A program made the translations under genes and the position numbers. Shown one piece after another: positions 52,610-64,000 of a stretch of DNA of 64,000 nucleotides. Origin of the DNA: Schistocerca nitens (lineage: Eukaryota > Arthropoda > Insecta > Orthoptera > Acrididae); NCBI RefSeq assembly GCF_023898315.1, contig NC_064617.1:718721202-718785201 (forward strand), written 5' to 3'. The notes beneath the pieces are model-generated. The model saw only the letters and a list, made by a program, of their open reading frames with translations. It was not told where the DNA came from and did no database searches. Positions within the stretch are counted from its first letter, which is position 1. Each line of letters begins with the position of its first letter.

Positions 52610-54054
52610 TGACATGCCTTATTGGACCATTACCTTGTTAGCTCCTCCACAATCTACAGCAGTACAAGACCCTGCTCCACCTGATGTATCTCCGCTATCA
52701 TCAGCAGTAACAGATGCGAGCAGAAGAAGCACAAGAACCGGGGAACACACAACTGTATAGGATTTTTGGTACCCAGTCTGAGTTCCAGGGCTAACGTACG
52801 TCTAAACTTTGCAAGTAGACTGCCTATAATCTCTCATTTCAATTTACAACAAAACAGTGACATCAGAAAAAAAGAGTTTAGGAAATGACACACGTTGCAT
52901 TTTTCTAATAAACAAACTGGACCACTTGTTGTTTGCATTAATGACACGGAAGCAATAAACAATGCCCATATGTTATGTTTTACTGAACCTCATTTTTTGG
53001 CAGAATGGACTGAAATGGTGCAACTATAAAAGTACAACCTAGCAGCTTATTGTACTAGAAATACAATGGATAGGGGTGGGGTAATGATGTATGTTAAAAA
53101 TAATATAGTGTACAAGTCTGTAAATGTAAAAGATTATTGTGTTGATCAACATTTTGAGGCTTGTTGCATTGAACTTCACGTTAATACTTTGCCTGTTTTA
53201 TGTTATTACTGTTTACAGAGCACCCTCAGGAAAGCTTAGTGTATTCCTCAAGTAAATAGAAGAACTTTTAACTTGTCTGTTGTCAAAAAAGAAAGAAATA
53301 ATCATGCTTGGTGATTTTAATGTAAATATCCTTACCTGTAATAATGACAGAACAGATTTTGAGAATGCAAAGAGCTCTTTAATCTGATGGCAGTTGTTGA
53401 CTTCCACACAAGGGTGACCAAGCACTGTATAAATATGAATAACAACGTTTTTGCAGACAATAACATATGTGTAAAACAAAACTTAAATGGCTATTCTGAC
53501 CATGATGGGCAGTTGTTAAAAATGCATTTTGTAAGCCTGTGTAACAAGAGTAGTTTTACCAATAGAGCTTTTAGACTAATCATTAGTGAGAATCTGGAAA
53601 CCTTCAGCAGACATTTGCAGCGGTTGGAATGGAACACAGTATATCTGGCTAAAGATGTCAGCGATAAATTTAACATCTTCCTGAATGAACTCGTTACCAA
53701 TTCTCCCAAGAGAATTTCAAAAAACACAAATCTGAGTTATAACAGGAGACAATGGCTCACTAAGGGAATCAATACATTCAGTGAAACAAAGAGAATGCTT
53801 TATGTCTCACTCAGAAATTCTAGCAAACCTAAGGATAGAGAGCACTAAAAATTATACTGTAGCATCCTAAAGAGTGTCATTAAAAATCCAAAAGCATGTT
53901 TATTAAATCTGAAATTAACAATTCAAATAGTAAAATAAAAACTATTTGGCAGGTTGGCAAAATTGAGACAGGAAAAATTACAGAAGATACGGACAGTATC
54001 AAAGTGTGACATAATGGAAGAATGCCACATGAAGGTTATAGAGTTGCAAATATC
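52610..54054 (+). mobile_element. jockey-like LINE relic, endonuclease and linker
   Basis: A possible leader (PPQSTAVQDPAPPDVSPLSS) starts near 52650. The endonuclease blocks follow: LCFTEPHFL (52975-53000), RGGVMMYVKNN, a MLGDFNVNIL stretch at 53308-53335, TRVTKHCIN and GYSDHDGQLLKM (53494-53527). The linker then has ETFSRHLQRLEWNTVY, RRQWLTKGIN and LYVSLRNSS. Several stops and frameshifts are present, and the RT is missing because RTE copy 3 begins at 54055. The same layout occurs in the relic at 57210-62920. Confidence 0.65.
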
Positions 54055-57000
54055 TTGTTGTTGTTGTGGTCTTCAGTCCAGAGACTGGTTTGATGCGGCT
54101 CTCCATGCTACTCTATCCTGTGCAAGCTGCTTCATCTCCCAGTACTTACTGCAACGTACAGCCTTCTAAGTCTGCTTAATGTATTCATCTCTTGGTCTCC
54201 CTCTACGATTTTTAGCCTCCACGCTGCCCTCCAATACAAAATTGGTGATCTATTGATGCCCCAGAACATGTCCTGCCAACTGAACCCTTCTTCTAGTCAA
54301 GTTGTGAGACAAATTTCACTTCTCCCCTATTCTATTCAATACCTCCTCATTAGTTATGTGGTCTACCCATCTAATCTTCAGCATTCTTCTGTAGCACCAC
54401 ATTTCAAAAGCTTTTATTCTCTTCTTGTCTAAACTATTTATTGTCCATGTTTCACATCCATACACAGCTACACACCACACAAATTCTTTCAGAAATGTCT
54501 TCCTCACATTTAAATCTATACTCGATGTTAACAAATTCTCTTCTTCAGAAATGCTTTCCTTGCCATTGCCAGTCTACATTTTATATCCTCTCTACTTCTA
54601 CCATCATCAGTTATTTTGCTCCCCAAATAGCAAAACTCCTTTACTACTTTAAGTGTCTCATTTCCTAATCTAATACCCTCAACATCACCCGACTTAATTC
54701 GACTACATTCCATTATCCTCGTTTTGCTTTTGTTGATGTTCATCTTATATCCTCCCTTCAAGACACCATCCATTCCATTCAACTGCTCTTCCAAGTCCTT
54801 TGCTGTCTCTGACAGAATTACAATGTCATCGGCGAACCTCAAGGTTTTTATTTCTTCTCCATGGATTTTAATACCTATTCCGAATTTTTCTTTTGTTTCC
54901 TTTACTGCTTGCTCAATATACAGATTGAATAACATTGGGGAGAGGCTACAACCCTGTCTCACTCCCTTCCTGACCACTGCTTCCTTTTCATACCCCTAAA
55001 CTCTTATAACTGCCATCTGCTTTCTGTAAAAATTGTAAATAGCCTTTTGCTCCCTGTATTTTACCCCTGCCACCTTCAGAATTTGAAAGAGAGTATTCCA
55101 GTCAACATTGTCATAAACTTTCTCTAAGTCTACAAATGCTAGCAATGTAGGTTTGCCTCTTCTTAATCTATTTTCTAAGGTAAGTCGTAGGGTCAGTATT
55201 GCTCACGTGTTCCAACTTTTCTACGGAATCCAAACTGATCTTCCCCGAGGTTGACTTCTACCAGTTTTTCCATTCATCTATAAAGAATTCGTGTTAGTAT
55301 TTTGCAGCCATGACTTATTAAACTGATAGTTTGGTAATTTTCCCATCTGTCAACACCTGATTTCTTTGGGATTTGAATTATTATATTCTTTTTGAAGTCT
55401 GAAGGTATTTTGCCTGTCTCATACATCTTGCTCTCCAGATGGTAGAGTTTTGTAAGGACAGCCTCTCCCAAGGCTGTCGGTAGTTCTAATGGAATATTGT
55501 CTACTCCCTGGCCCTTGTTTCGACTTAGATCTTTCAGTGCTCTGTCAAACTCTTCACACAGTATCATATCTCCCATTTCATCTTCATCTACCTCCTCTTC
55601 CATTTCCATAATATTGTGCTCAAGTACATCACCCCTGTATAGACCCTCTATATACTCCTTCCACCTTTCTGCTTTCCCTACTTTGCTTAGAACTGGGTTT
55701 CCATCTGAGCTCTTGATATTCATACAAGTGGTTCTCTTTTCTCCAAAGGTCTCTTAAATTTTCCTGTAGCCAGTATCTATCTTACCCCTAGTGATATATG
55801 CCTCTACGTCCTTACACTTGTTCTCTAGCCATCCCTGCTTAGCAATTTTGCACTTCCTGTCGATCTCATTTTTGAGACGTTTGTATTCCTTTTTGCCTGT
55901 TTCATTTACTGCATTTTTATATTTTCTCCTTTCATCAATTAAATTCAATATTTCTTCTTTAACTCAAGGACCTCTACTAGCCCTTGTCTTTTTGCCTACT
56001 CAATCCTCTACTGCCTTCACTATTTCATCCCTTAAAGCTACACATTCTTCATCTACTGTATCTCTTTCCTCCATTCTTGTCAATCGTTCCCTAATGCTCT
56101 CCCTGAAACTCTCTAAAACCTCTTGTTCTGTCACTTTACCCACATCCCATCTCTTTAAATTCCCACCTTTTTGCAGTCTCTTCAGTTTTAATCTACAGTT
56201 CATAACCAATAGATTGTTGTCAGAAATGTCTTACAATTTAAAACCTGGTACCTAAATCTCTATCTGAAACCCTCCAGTATCTCCAGGCCTCTTCCATGTA
56301 TACAACCCTCTTTCATGATTCTTGAACCAAGTGTTAGTTATGATTAAGTTATGCTTTGTGCAAAATTCTACCAGGTGGCTTCCTCCTTCATTCCTTACAA
56401 CCATTCCATATTCACCTACTATGTTTCCTTCTCTTCCTTTTCCTACTATCAAATTCCAATCACCCATGACTATTAAATTTTTGTCTTCCTTCACTATCTG
56501 AATAATTTCTTTTATTTCATCATACATTTCATCAACCTCTTCATCATTTGTGGAGCTAGTTGGCATATAAACTTGTACTACTGTGGTAGGCTTGGGTTTC
56601 GTGTCTATCTTGGCCACAATAATGCATTCACTATGCTGTTTGAAGTAGCTTACCCACACTCCTATTTTTTTTATTCATTCTTAAACCTACTCCTGCATTA
56701 CCCCTATTTGATTTTATATTTATAACCCTGTAGGCACCTGACCAGAAGTCTTGTTCCTTTTGCCACCGAACTTCACTAATTACCACTATATCTAACTTTA
56801 ACCTATCCATATCCCTTTTTAAATTTTCTAACCTCCCTGCCTGATTAAGGGATATGACATTCCATGCTCCGATCCGTAGAACGCCAGTTTTCTTTCTCCT
56901 GATAACGATGTCTTCCTCAGTAGCCCCTGCCCAGAGATCCGGATGGGGGACTATTTTATATATGGAATATTTTACACAAGAGGACGACATCATCATTTAA

Positions 57001-57200
57001 CCATACAGTAAAGCCGCATGCCCCTGGGAAAAATTATGGCTGTAGATTCCCCTTGCTTTCGGCCGTTCGCAGTACCAGCAAAGCAAGGCCGTTTCGGTTA
57101 GTGTTATAAGGCCAGATCAGTCAATCATTCAGACTGTTGCTCCTACAACTACTGAAAAGGCTCCTGCCACACTACCAAGGGCAAGGTCCATGGTACATGG
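54055..57200 (-). mobile_element. RTE-clade LINE, older inverted copy (copy 3)
   Basis: Same family as copies 1 and 2 but more damaged. In minus order: leader (57200-57000, lacking about 125 nt found in the others), endonuclease 56996-56252 (GAWNVISL, SEVRW, GDWNLIV) with a frameshift in an A-run near 56670, linker pieces 56209-55754, RT 55723-54528 (VRQGCSLSP, FADD) and the C-terminal block 54534-54316, then a CAA tail. At the site where copies 1 and 2 have a TAA this copy has a sense Glu codon, and at the RT motif it keeps Gln (RQG). Confidence 0.93.
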
Positions 57201-57568
57201 ATAATTATAAATTATAAAATTATAAATCTGTAAACATTACTAGACAGGACTATTGGACCAAAAATAATCTCTTAAAGTAAAAATACATATATTATCTTCC
57301 AGAGGAAATACCTGCCACATCCTCACAGAGCTACTGATGCCTAGCTTTGGTTTCACTCTCACAGAAACATTCTCAACAAGAACAGGACATAATTTACTTC
57401 TAAATCCAACTGTCTTTAATGAAATAAAAATGAGCTGCATAATAAATTGTTTATCTTATTATGATGATCAAATGGCAACAATAAAGCATACCAGCCATTG
57501 AAGTTCAACAAGAGCAAAAAAGCAAAATTCCACAGAATTATATATATTGGCTTAGACACATTTACCTA

Positions 57569-60500
57569 CCCCCATGAACCATGGAACTTGCCGTTGGTGG
57601 GGAGGCCTGCGTGCCTCAGCGATATAGATGGCCGTACCGTAGGTGCAACCACAACGGAGGGGTATCTGTTTAGAGGCCAGACAAACGTGTGGTTCCTGAA
57701 GAGGGGCAGCAGCCTTTTCAGTAGTTGCAGGGGCAACAGTCTGGATGATTGACTGATCTGGCCTTGCAACACTAACCAAAACGGCCTTGCTGTGCTGGTA
57801 CTGCAAACGGCTGAAAGCAAGGGGAAACTACAGCCGTAATTTTCCCGAGGGCATGCAGCTTTACTGTATGGTTAAATGATGATGGCGTCCTCTAGGGTAA
57901 AATATTCTGGAGGTAAAATAGTCCCCCATTCGGACCTCCGGGCAGGGACTACTCAAGAGGACGTCGTTATCAGGAGAAAGAAAACTGGCATTCTACGGAT
58001 CGGAGCGTGGAATTTCAGATCCCTTAATCGGGCAGGTAGGTTCGAAAATTTAAAAAGGGAAATGGATAGGTTGAAGTTTGATATAGTAGGAATTAGTGAA
58101 GTTCGGTGGCAGGAGGAACAAGACTTTTGGTCAGGTGAATACAGGGTTATAAATACAAAATCAAATAGGGGTAATGCAGGAGTGGGTTTAATAATGAATA
58201 AAAAAATAGCCGTGCGGGTAAGCTACTACGAACAGCATAGTGAACGCATTATTGTGGCCAAGATAGACACGAAGCCCATGCCTACTACAGTAGTACAAGT
58301 TTATATGTCAACTATCTCTGCAGATGATGAAGAAATTGATGAAATGTATGATGAGATAAAAGAAATTATTCAGGTAGTGAAGGGAGATGAAAATTTAATA
58401 GTCATGGGTGACTGGAATTCGAGAGTAGGAAAAGGGAGAGAAGGAAACATAGTGGGTGGATATGGATTGGGGGAGAGAAATGAAAGAGGAAGCCGTCTGA
58501 TAGAATTTTGCACAGAGCACAACTTAATCATAGCTAACACTTGGTTCAAGAATCATAAAAGAAGGTTGTATACATGGAAGAATCCTGGAGATACTAGAAG
58601 GTATCAGATATATTATATAATGGTAAGACAGAGATTTAGGAACCAGGTTTTAAATTGTAAGACATTTCCAGGGGCAGATGTGGACTCTGACCACAATCTA
58701 TTGGTTATGAACTGTAGATTAAAACTGAAGAAACTGCAAAAAGGTGGGAATTTAAGGAGATGGGACCTGGATAAACTGACAAAAGCAGAGGTTGCACAGA
58801 GTTTCAGGGAGAGCATAAGGGAACAATTGACAGGAATGGGGGAAAGAAATACAGTAGAAGAAGAATGGGTAGCTCTGAGGGATGAAGTAGTGAAGACAGC
58901 AGAGGATCAAGTAGGTAAAAAGACGAGGGCTAGTAGAAATCCTTGGGTAACAGAAGAAATATTGAATTTAATTGATGAAAGGAGAAAATATAAAAACGCA
59001 GTAAATGAAGCAGGCAAAAGGGAATACAAACGTCTCAAAAATGAGATCGACAGGAAGTGAAAAATGGCTAAGCAGGGATGGCTAGAGGACAAATGTAAGG
59101 ATGTAGAGGCTTATCTCACTAGGGGTAAGATAGATACTGCCTACAGGAAAATTAAAGAGACCTTTGGAGAAAAGAGAACCACTTGTGTGAATATCAAGAG
59201 CTCAGTTGGAAACCCAGTTCTAAGCGAAGTAGGGAAAGCAGAAAGGTGGAAGGAGTATATAGAGGGTCTATACAAGGGCAATGTACTTGAGGGCAATGTT
59301 ATGGAAATGGAAGAGGATGTAGATGAAGATGAAATGGGAGATACGATACTGCGTGAAGAGTTTGACAGAGCACTGAAAGACCTGAGTTGAAACAAGGCCC
59401 CGGGAGTAGACAACATTCCATTGGAACTACTGACAGCCTTGGGAGAGCCAGTCCTGAGAAAACGCTACCATCTGGTGAGCAAGATGTATGAGACAGGCGA
59501 AATACCCTCAGACTTCAAGAAGAATATAATAATTCCAATCCCAAAGAAAGCAGGTGTTGACAGATGTTAAAATTACCGAACTATCAGTTTAATAAGTCAC
59601 AGCTGCAAAATACTAACGCGAATTCTTTACAGACGAATGGAAAAACTGGTAGAAGCCGACCTCGGTGAAGATCAGTTTGGATTCCGCAGAAATGTTGGAA
59701 CACGTGAGGCAATACTGACCCTACGACTTATCTTTGAAAATAGATTATGGAAAGGCAAACCTACATTTCTAGCATTTGTGGACTTAGAGAAAGCTTTTGA
59801 CAATGTTGACTGGAATACTCTCTTTCAAATTCTAAAGGTGGCAGGGGTAAAATACAGGGAGCGAAAGGCTATTTACAATTTTTACAGAAACCAGATGGCA
59901 GTTATTAGAGTCGAGGGGCATGAAAGGGAAGCAGCGGTTGGGAAGGGAGTGAGAAAGGGTTGTAGCCTGTCCCCGATGTTATTCAATCTGTATATTGAGC
60001 AAGCAGTAAAGGAAACAAAAGAAAAATTTGGAGTAGCTATTAAAGTACATGGAGAAGAAATAAAAACTTTGAGGTTCGCCGATGACATTGTAATTCTGTC
60101 AGAGACAGCAAAGGACTTGGAAGAGCAGTTGAACGGAATGGACAGTGTCTTGAAAGGAGGATATAAGATGAACATCAACAAAAGCAAAACGAGGATAATG
60201 GAATGTAGCCGAATTAAGTCGGGTGATGCTGAGGAAATTAGATTAGGAAATGAGACACTTAAAGTAGTAAAGGAGTTTTGCTATTTGGGGAGCAAAATAA
60301 CTGATGATGGTCAAAGTAGAGAGGATATAAAATGTAGACTGGCAATGGCAAGGAAAGCGCTTCTTAAGAAGAGAAAGTTGTTAACATGGAGTATAGATGT
60401 AAGTGTCAGGAAGTCGTTTCTGAAAGTATTTGTATGGAGTGTAGCCCTGTATGGAAGTGAAACATGGATGATAAATAGTTTGGACAAGAAGAGAATAAAA

Positions 60501-60866
60501 GCTTTCGAAATGTGGTGCTACAGAAGAATGCTGAAGATTAGATGGGTAGATCACATAACTAATGAGGAGGTATTGAATAGAATTGGGGAGAAGAGGAGTT
60601 TGTGGCACTACTTGACAAGAAGAAGGGACTGGTTGGTAGGACATGTTCTGAGGCATCAAGGGATCACAAATTTAGCATTGGAAGGCAGCGTGGAGGGTAA
60701 AAATCTTAGAGGGAGACCAAGAGATGAATACACTAAGCAGATTCAGAAGGATGTAGGTTGCAGTAAGTACTGGGAGATGAAGAAGCTTGCACAGGATAGA
60801 GTAGCATGGAGAGCTGCATCAAACCAGTCTCAGGACTGAAGACAACAACAACAACAACAACAACAT
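57569..60866 (+). mobile_element. RTE-clade LINE, nearly full length (copy 2)
   Basis: Collinear with copy 1: leader 57569-57875 and one frame of 988 codons, 57876-60839, without indels. The frame has stops at 59058-59060 (TGA, Cys codon), 59388-59390 (TGA, Arg codon) and 59568-59570 (TAA). The last is at exactly the same codon (565) as in copy 1, and codon 694 is Lys (VRKG) in both. Endonuclease motifs (GAWN, SEVRW, GDWNSRV, SDHNLL) and RT motifs (KAFDNVDW, FADD) are intact. It ends in a CAA repeat. No clear target duplication. Confidence 0.95.
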
Positions 60867-61052
60867 TATTCAAGGAGAATTTGCACGGCAAACAATTGGG
60901 AAGAAGTTTACCAAGGGCACAAAGCAGATGAGAAATTCTATTCATTCTTTAAAATATTCTTACAACATTAAGAAACCAGTTTTAATCTAAAATGGGTCAG
61001 GGACATTTAGAGTGGAAGCCAACAATGGTGACCAACATCTGAGATCAAAATA

Positions 61053-62438
61053 CACTACTGGCCATTAAAATTGCTGCACCAAGAAGAAATGCAGATGATA
61101 AACGGTTATTCATTGGACAAATATATTATACTAGAACTGACAAATTGGGTGCATAGACCCTGAGAAATCAGTACCCAGAACTACTACCTCTGGCTGTAAT
61201 AACAGCCTTGATACACCTGGGCATTGAGTCAAACAGAGCTAGGATGGTGTGTACAGGTACAGCTGCCCATTCAGCTTCAACACGATACCCCAATTCATCA
61301 AGAGTAGTGACTGGCATATTGTGACGAACCAGTTGCTCAGCCACCATTGACCAGACGTTTTCAATTGGTGAGAGATCTGGAGAATGTGATGGCCAGGGCA
61401 GCAGTCGAACATTTTCTGTATCCAGAAAGACCCGTACAGGACCTGCAACATGCGGTCGTGTAGTATCCTGCTGAAATGTAGGGTTTCGCAGGGATTGAAT
61501 GAAGGGTAGAGCCATGGGTCATAACACATCTGAAATGTAACAAACTGTTCAAAGTGCCATCAATGTGAACAAGAGGTGACCGAGACGTGTAACCAATGGC
61601 ACCCCATACCATCACGCCGGGTGATATACCAGTATGGCGATGACGAATACACGCTTCCAATGTGCGTTCACCGCGATGTCGCCAAACACGGATGCGACCA
61701 TCATGATGATGTAAACAGAATCTGGATTCATCTGAAAAAATGATGTTTTGCCATTCGTGCACCCAGGTTCGTCATTGAGTACACCATCGCAGGCGCTCCT
61801 GTGTGTGATGCAGCGTCAAGGGTAACCGCAGCCATAGTCTCAGAGCTGATAGTCCATGCTGCTCTGCAAATGTCAGCGAACTGTTCGTGTAGATGGTTTT
61901 TGTCTTGAAACTTCACCATCTGTTGACTCATGGATCGAGATGTGGCTGCACGATCTGTTACAGCCATGCGGGTAAGATGGCTGTCATCTCGACTGCTAGT
62001 GATATGAGGCTGTTGGGATCCAGCACGGCATTCTGTATTATCCTCCTGAACCCACTGATTCCATATTCTGCTAACAGTCATTGGATCTCGTCCAACGTGA
62101 GCAGCAATGTCGCAATACGATAAACCACAATCGCGATAGGCTACAATCCAACCTTTATGAAAGTCGGAAATGTGATGGTACGCATTTCTCCTCCTTACAC
62201 GAGGCATCACAACAACGTTTCAACAGGCAAAGCTGGTCAACTGCTGTTTGTGTATGAGAAATCAGTTGGAAACTGTCCTCATGTCAGCACGTTGTAGGTG
62301 TTGCCACCAGCACCAACCTTGTGTGAATGCTCTGAAAAGCTAATCATTTGCATATCACAGCATCTTCTTCCTGTCAGTTAAATTTCGCATCTGTAGCACA
62401 TCATGTTCGTAGTGCAGCAATTTTTATGGCCAGTAGTG
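61053..62438 (-). mobile_element. Tc1-like DNA transposon, 1386 bp
   Basis: Terminal inverted repeats of about 27 bp (CACTACTGGCCAT...TTGCTGCAC) with one mismatch, flanked by TA at 61051-61052 and 62439-62440. The minus-strand transposase starts MMPRVRRRNAYHHISDF at 62210 with paired helix-turn-helix segments. IIFSDESRF (first Asp) with GVMVWGAIGY lies in 61590-61762, and FQQDTTRPH (second Asp) with SPDLSPIENVW (Glu) in 61168-61515. These three blocks lie in three different frames, so at least two frameshifts plus a TGA near 61776 inactivate it. All DD34E residues are still present. Confidence 0.92.
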
Positions 62439-62920
62439 TATGTTTTACCAAAAGAGAGCTTAATGCAAAGGTTAAGGTCTACCTCTGATCTTGACTTAAA
62501 AATACACTACATACAGTATGGAAAAATTCTTCAATCTCTCATCAAAGAGGCAAAAACATGCACTATGTGTAGAGAGCAAGGCATGGACAACTTGGAGCAT
62601 TATTAGGCATAAAAGAAACACAGCTAGCCAAATGGTATTGAATGACCATTGCAGTGAGAAAGATGGTATGAAATTCAAAACATTTGCTACTAAAATCAAT
62701 GAATTCTTCCTAAGAGTTGCCGAAAAGAGAAAATAAAATGGTCCACAAAAAACAGATCTGATAAACTTACTTAGGCAATGCATACCCTACAACTGGACAT
62801 GAGTTTTGCCAACTCATCTCTTAGAGATTTACTAAATTATTAGGTCACTAAAAACAGCAACTCATCTGGCTATGGTGGTATTTCAACTGAAGTACTAAAA
62901 TAATGTTCTGACTTTGTGTT

Positions 62921-64000
62921 ACATCTACATCTACATTTATACTCCGCAAGCCACCCAACGGTGTGTGGCGGAGGGCACTTTACGTGCCACTGTCATTACC
63001 TCCCTTTCCTGTTCCAGTCGCGTATGGTTCGCGGGAAGAACGACTGTCTGCAAGCCTCCGAACGTGCTCTAATCTCTCTAATTTTACATTCGTGATCTCC
63101 TCGGGAGGTATAAGTAGGGCGAAGCAATATATTCGATACCTCATCCAGAAACGCACCCTCTCGAAACCTGGCAAGCAAGCTACACCACAATGCAGAGCGC
63201 CTCTCTTGCAGAGTCTGCCACTTGAGTTTATTAAACATCTCTGTAACGCTATCACGGTTACCAAATAACCCTGTGACGAAACGCGCCACTCTTCTTTGGA
63301 TCTTCTCTATCTCCTCCGTCAACCCGATCTGGTACGGATCCCACACTGATGAGCAATACTCAAGTATAGGTCGAACGAGTGTTTTGTAAGCCACCTCCTT
63401 TGTTGATGGACTACATTTTCTAAGCACTCTCCCAATGAATCTCAACCTGGTACCCGCCTTACCAACAATTAATTTTATATGATCATTCCACTTCAAATCA
63501 TTCCGCACGCATACTCCCAGATATTTTACAGAAGTAACTGCTACCAGTGTTTGTTCCGCTATCATATAATCGTACAATAAAGGATCCTTCTTTCTATGTA
63601 TTCGCAATACATTACATTTGTCTATGTTAAGGGACAGTTGCCACTCCCTGCACCAAGTGCCTATCCACTGCAGATATTCCTGCATTTCGCTACAATTTTC
63701 TAATGCTGCAACTTCTCTGTATACTACAGCATCATCCGCGGAAAGCCGCATGGAACTTCCGACACTATCTACTAGGTCATTTATATATATTGTGAAAAGC
63801 AATGGTCCCATAACACTCCCCTGTGGCACGCCAGAGGTTACTTTAACGTCTGTAGACGTCTCTCCATTGATAACAACATGCTGTGTTCTGTTTGCTAAAA
63901 ACTCTTCAATCCAGCCACACAGCTGGTCTGATATTCCGTAGGCTCTTACTTTGTTTATCATGCGACAGTGCGGAACTGTATCGAACGCCTTCTGGAAGTC
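62921..64000 (-). mobile_element. jockey/CR1-like LINE, open RT running off the window
   Basis: The minus strand carries an uninterrupted frame from the window edge (DFQKAFDTVPH at about 63965-63998, catalytic Asp) to a stop at 62996. It shows GVPQGSVMGPLLF, SADD (where most relatives have FADD or YADD), SVKYLGV, WNDHIKL, LVRPILEYCSSVWDPYQ and a DWNRKGR end. The 3' UTR and TGTAGA-type tail end at 62921. The N-terminal half lies outside the window. This is the least damaged RT here and a close relative of the truncated copy at 9866-10418. Confidence 0.92.

Larger units (their letters stand above)
57210..62920 (+). mobile_element. jockey-like LINE relic split by RTE copy 2 and a Tc1-like element
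   Basis: Three pieces read as one protein: 57320-57568 (SFGFTLTETFSTRTGH, CLSYYDDQMATI, HRIIYIGLDTFT), 60868-61050 (NNWEEVYQGHKADEKFYSFFKIFLQH) and 62441-62920 (KIHYIQYGKILQSLIKEAK, FATKINEFF, NSNSSGYGGISTEVLK). They correspond to endonuclease end, linker and RT start. RTE copy 2 (57569-60866) and the Tc1-like transposon (61053-62438) were inserted into it later. It ends where the right-edge LINE tail begins. It is decayed and of the same general family as 52610-54054. Confidence 0.7.

Overview
The window looks like nuclear DNA of a large-genome insect, most plausibly an orthopteran such as a locust. The basis is one insect-type beta-tubulin gene with long AT-rich introns, no prokaryotic gene organisation, and a sea of arthropod repeats: RTE, R4-like, jockey/CR1-like and Penelope-like retroelements, Tc1/mariner relatives, foldback elements and tRNA-derived SINEs. 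The species cannot be fixed from the sequence alone.

The only confident host gene is beta-tubulin at 1658-5055 (+): three coding exons, 447 residues, a CpG-rich promoter and an AATAAA signal. Its first intron carries a short tail of an RTE retrotransposon. A second possible host feature is an isolated short exon with a good splice donor at 50549-50618.

Region by region. 5.3-9.1 kb is intergenic. 9.1-12.0 kb is an R4/R2-like LINE with a truncated jockey-like LINE inside it. 12.5-13.3 kb is a mariner foldback. 15.6-17.7 kb holds a LINE relic and two Penelope-like relics head to head. 18.5-19.0 kb is a long hairpin element. 19.7-30.3 kb holds a LINE 3' end, four decayed transposases (all on the minus strand) and an old RTE copy. 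30.6-32.4 kb is a fossil gene of an unnamed repeat-borne family, split by a SINE. 33.5-38.1 kb is an old minus-strand RTE relic whose endonuclease segment has been amplified into a higher-order tandem array. 38.6-42.4 kb is an old LINE broken by an opposite-strand LINE that itself holds a SINE.

From 42.8 kb to the end, younger elements dominate. Two collinear RTE copies (42.8-46.1 and 57.6-60.9 kb) share a nonsense codon. There is an older inverted RTE copy (54.1-57.2 kb), two jockey-like LINE relics, a Tc1-like transposon with clear inverted repeats (61.05-62.44 kb), and an open jockey-like RT running off the right edge.

There is no operon or pathway here. The layout is a housekeeping gene beside a nested repeat graveyard, and insertion order can be read from the interruptions. 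All family assignments come from reading translated motifs by eye; no database search was run.
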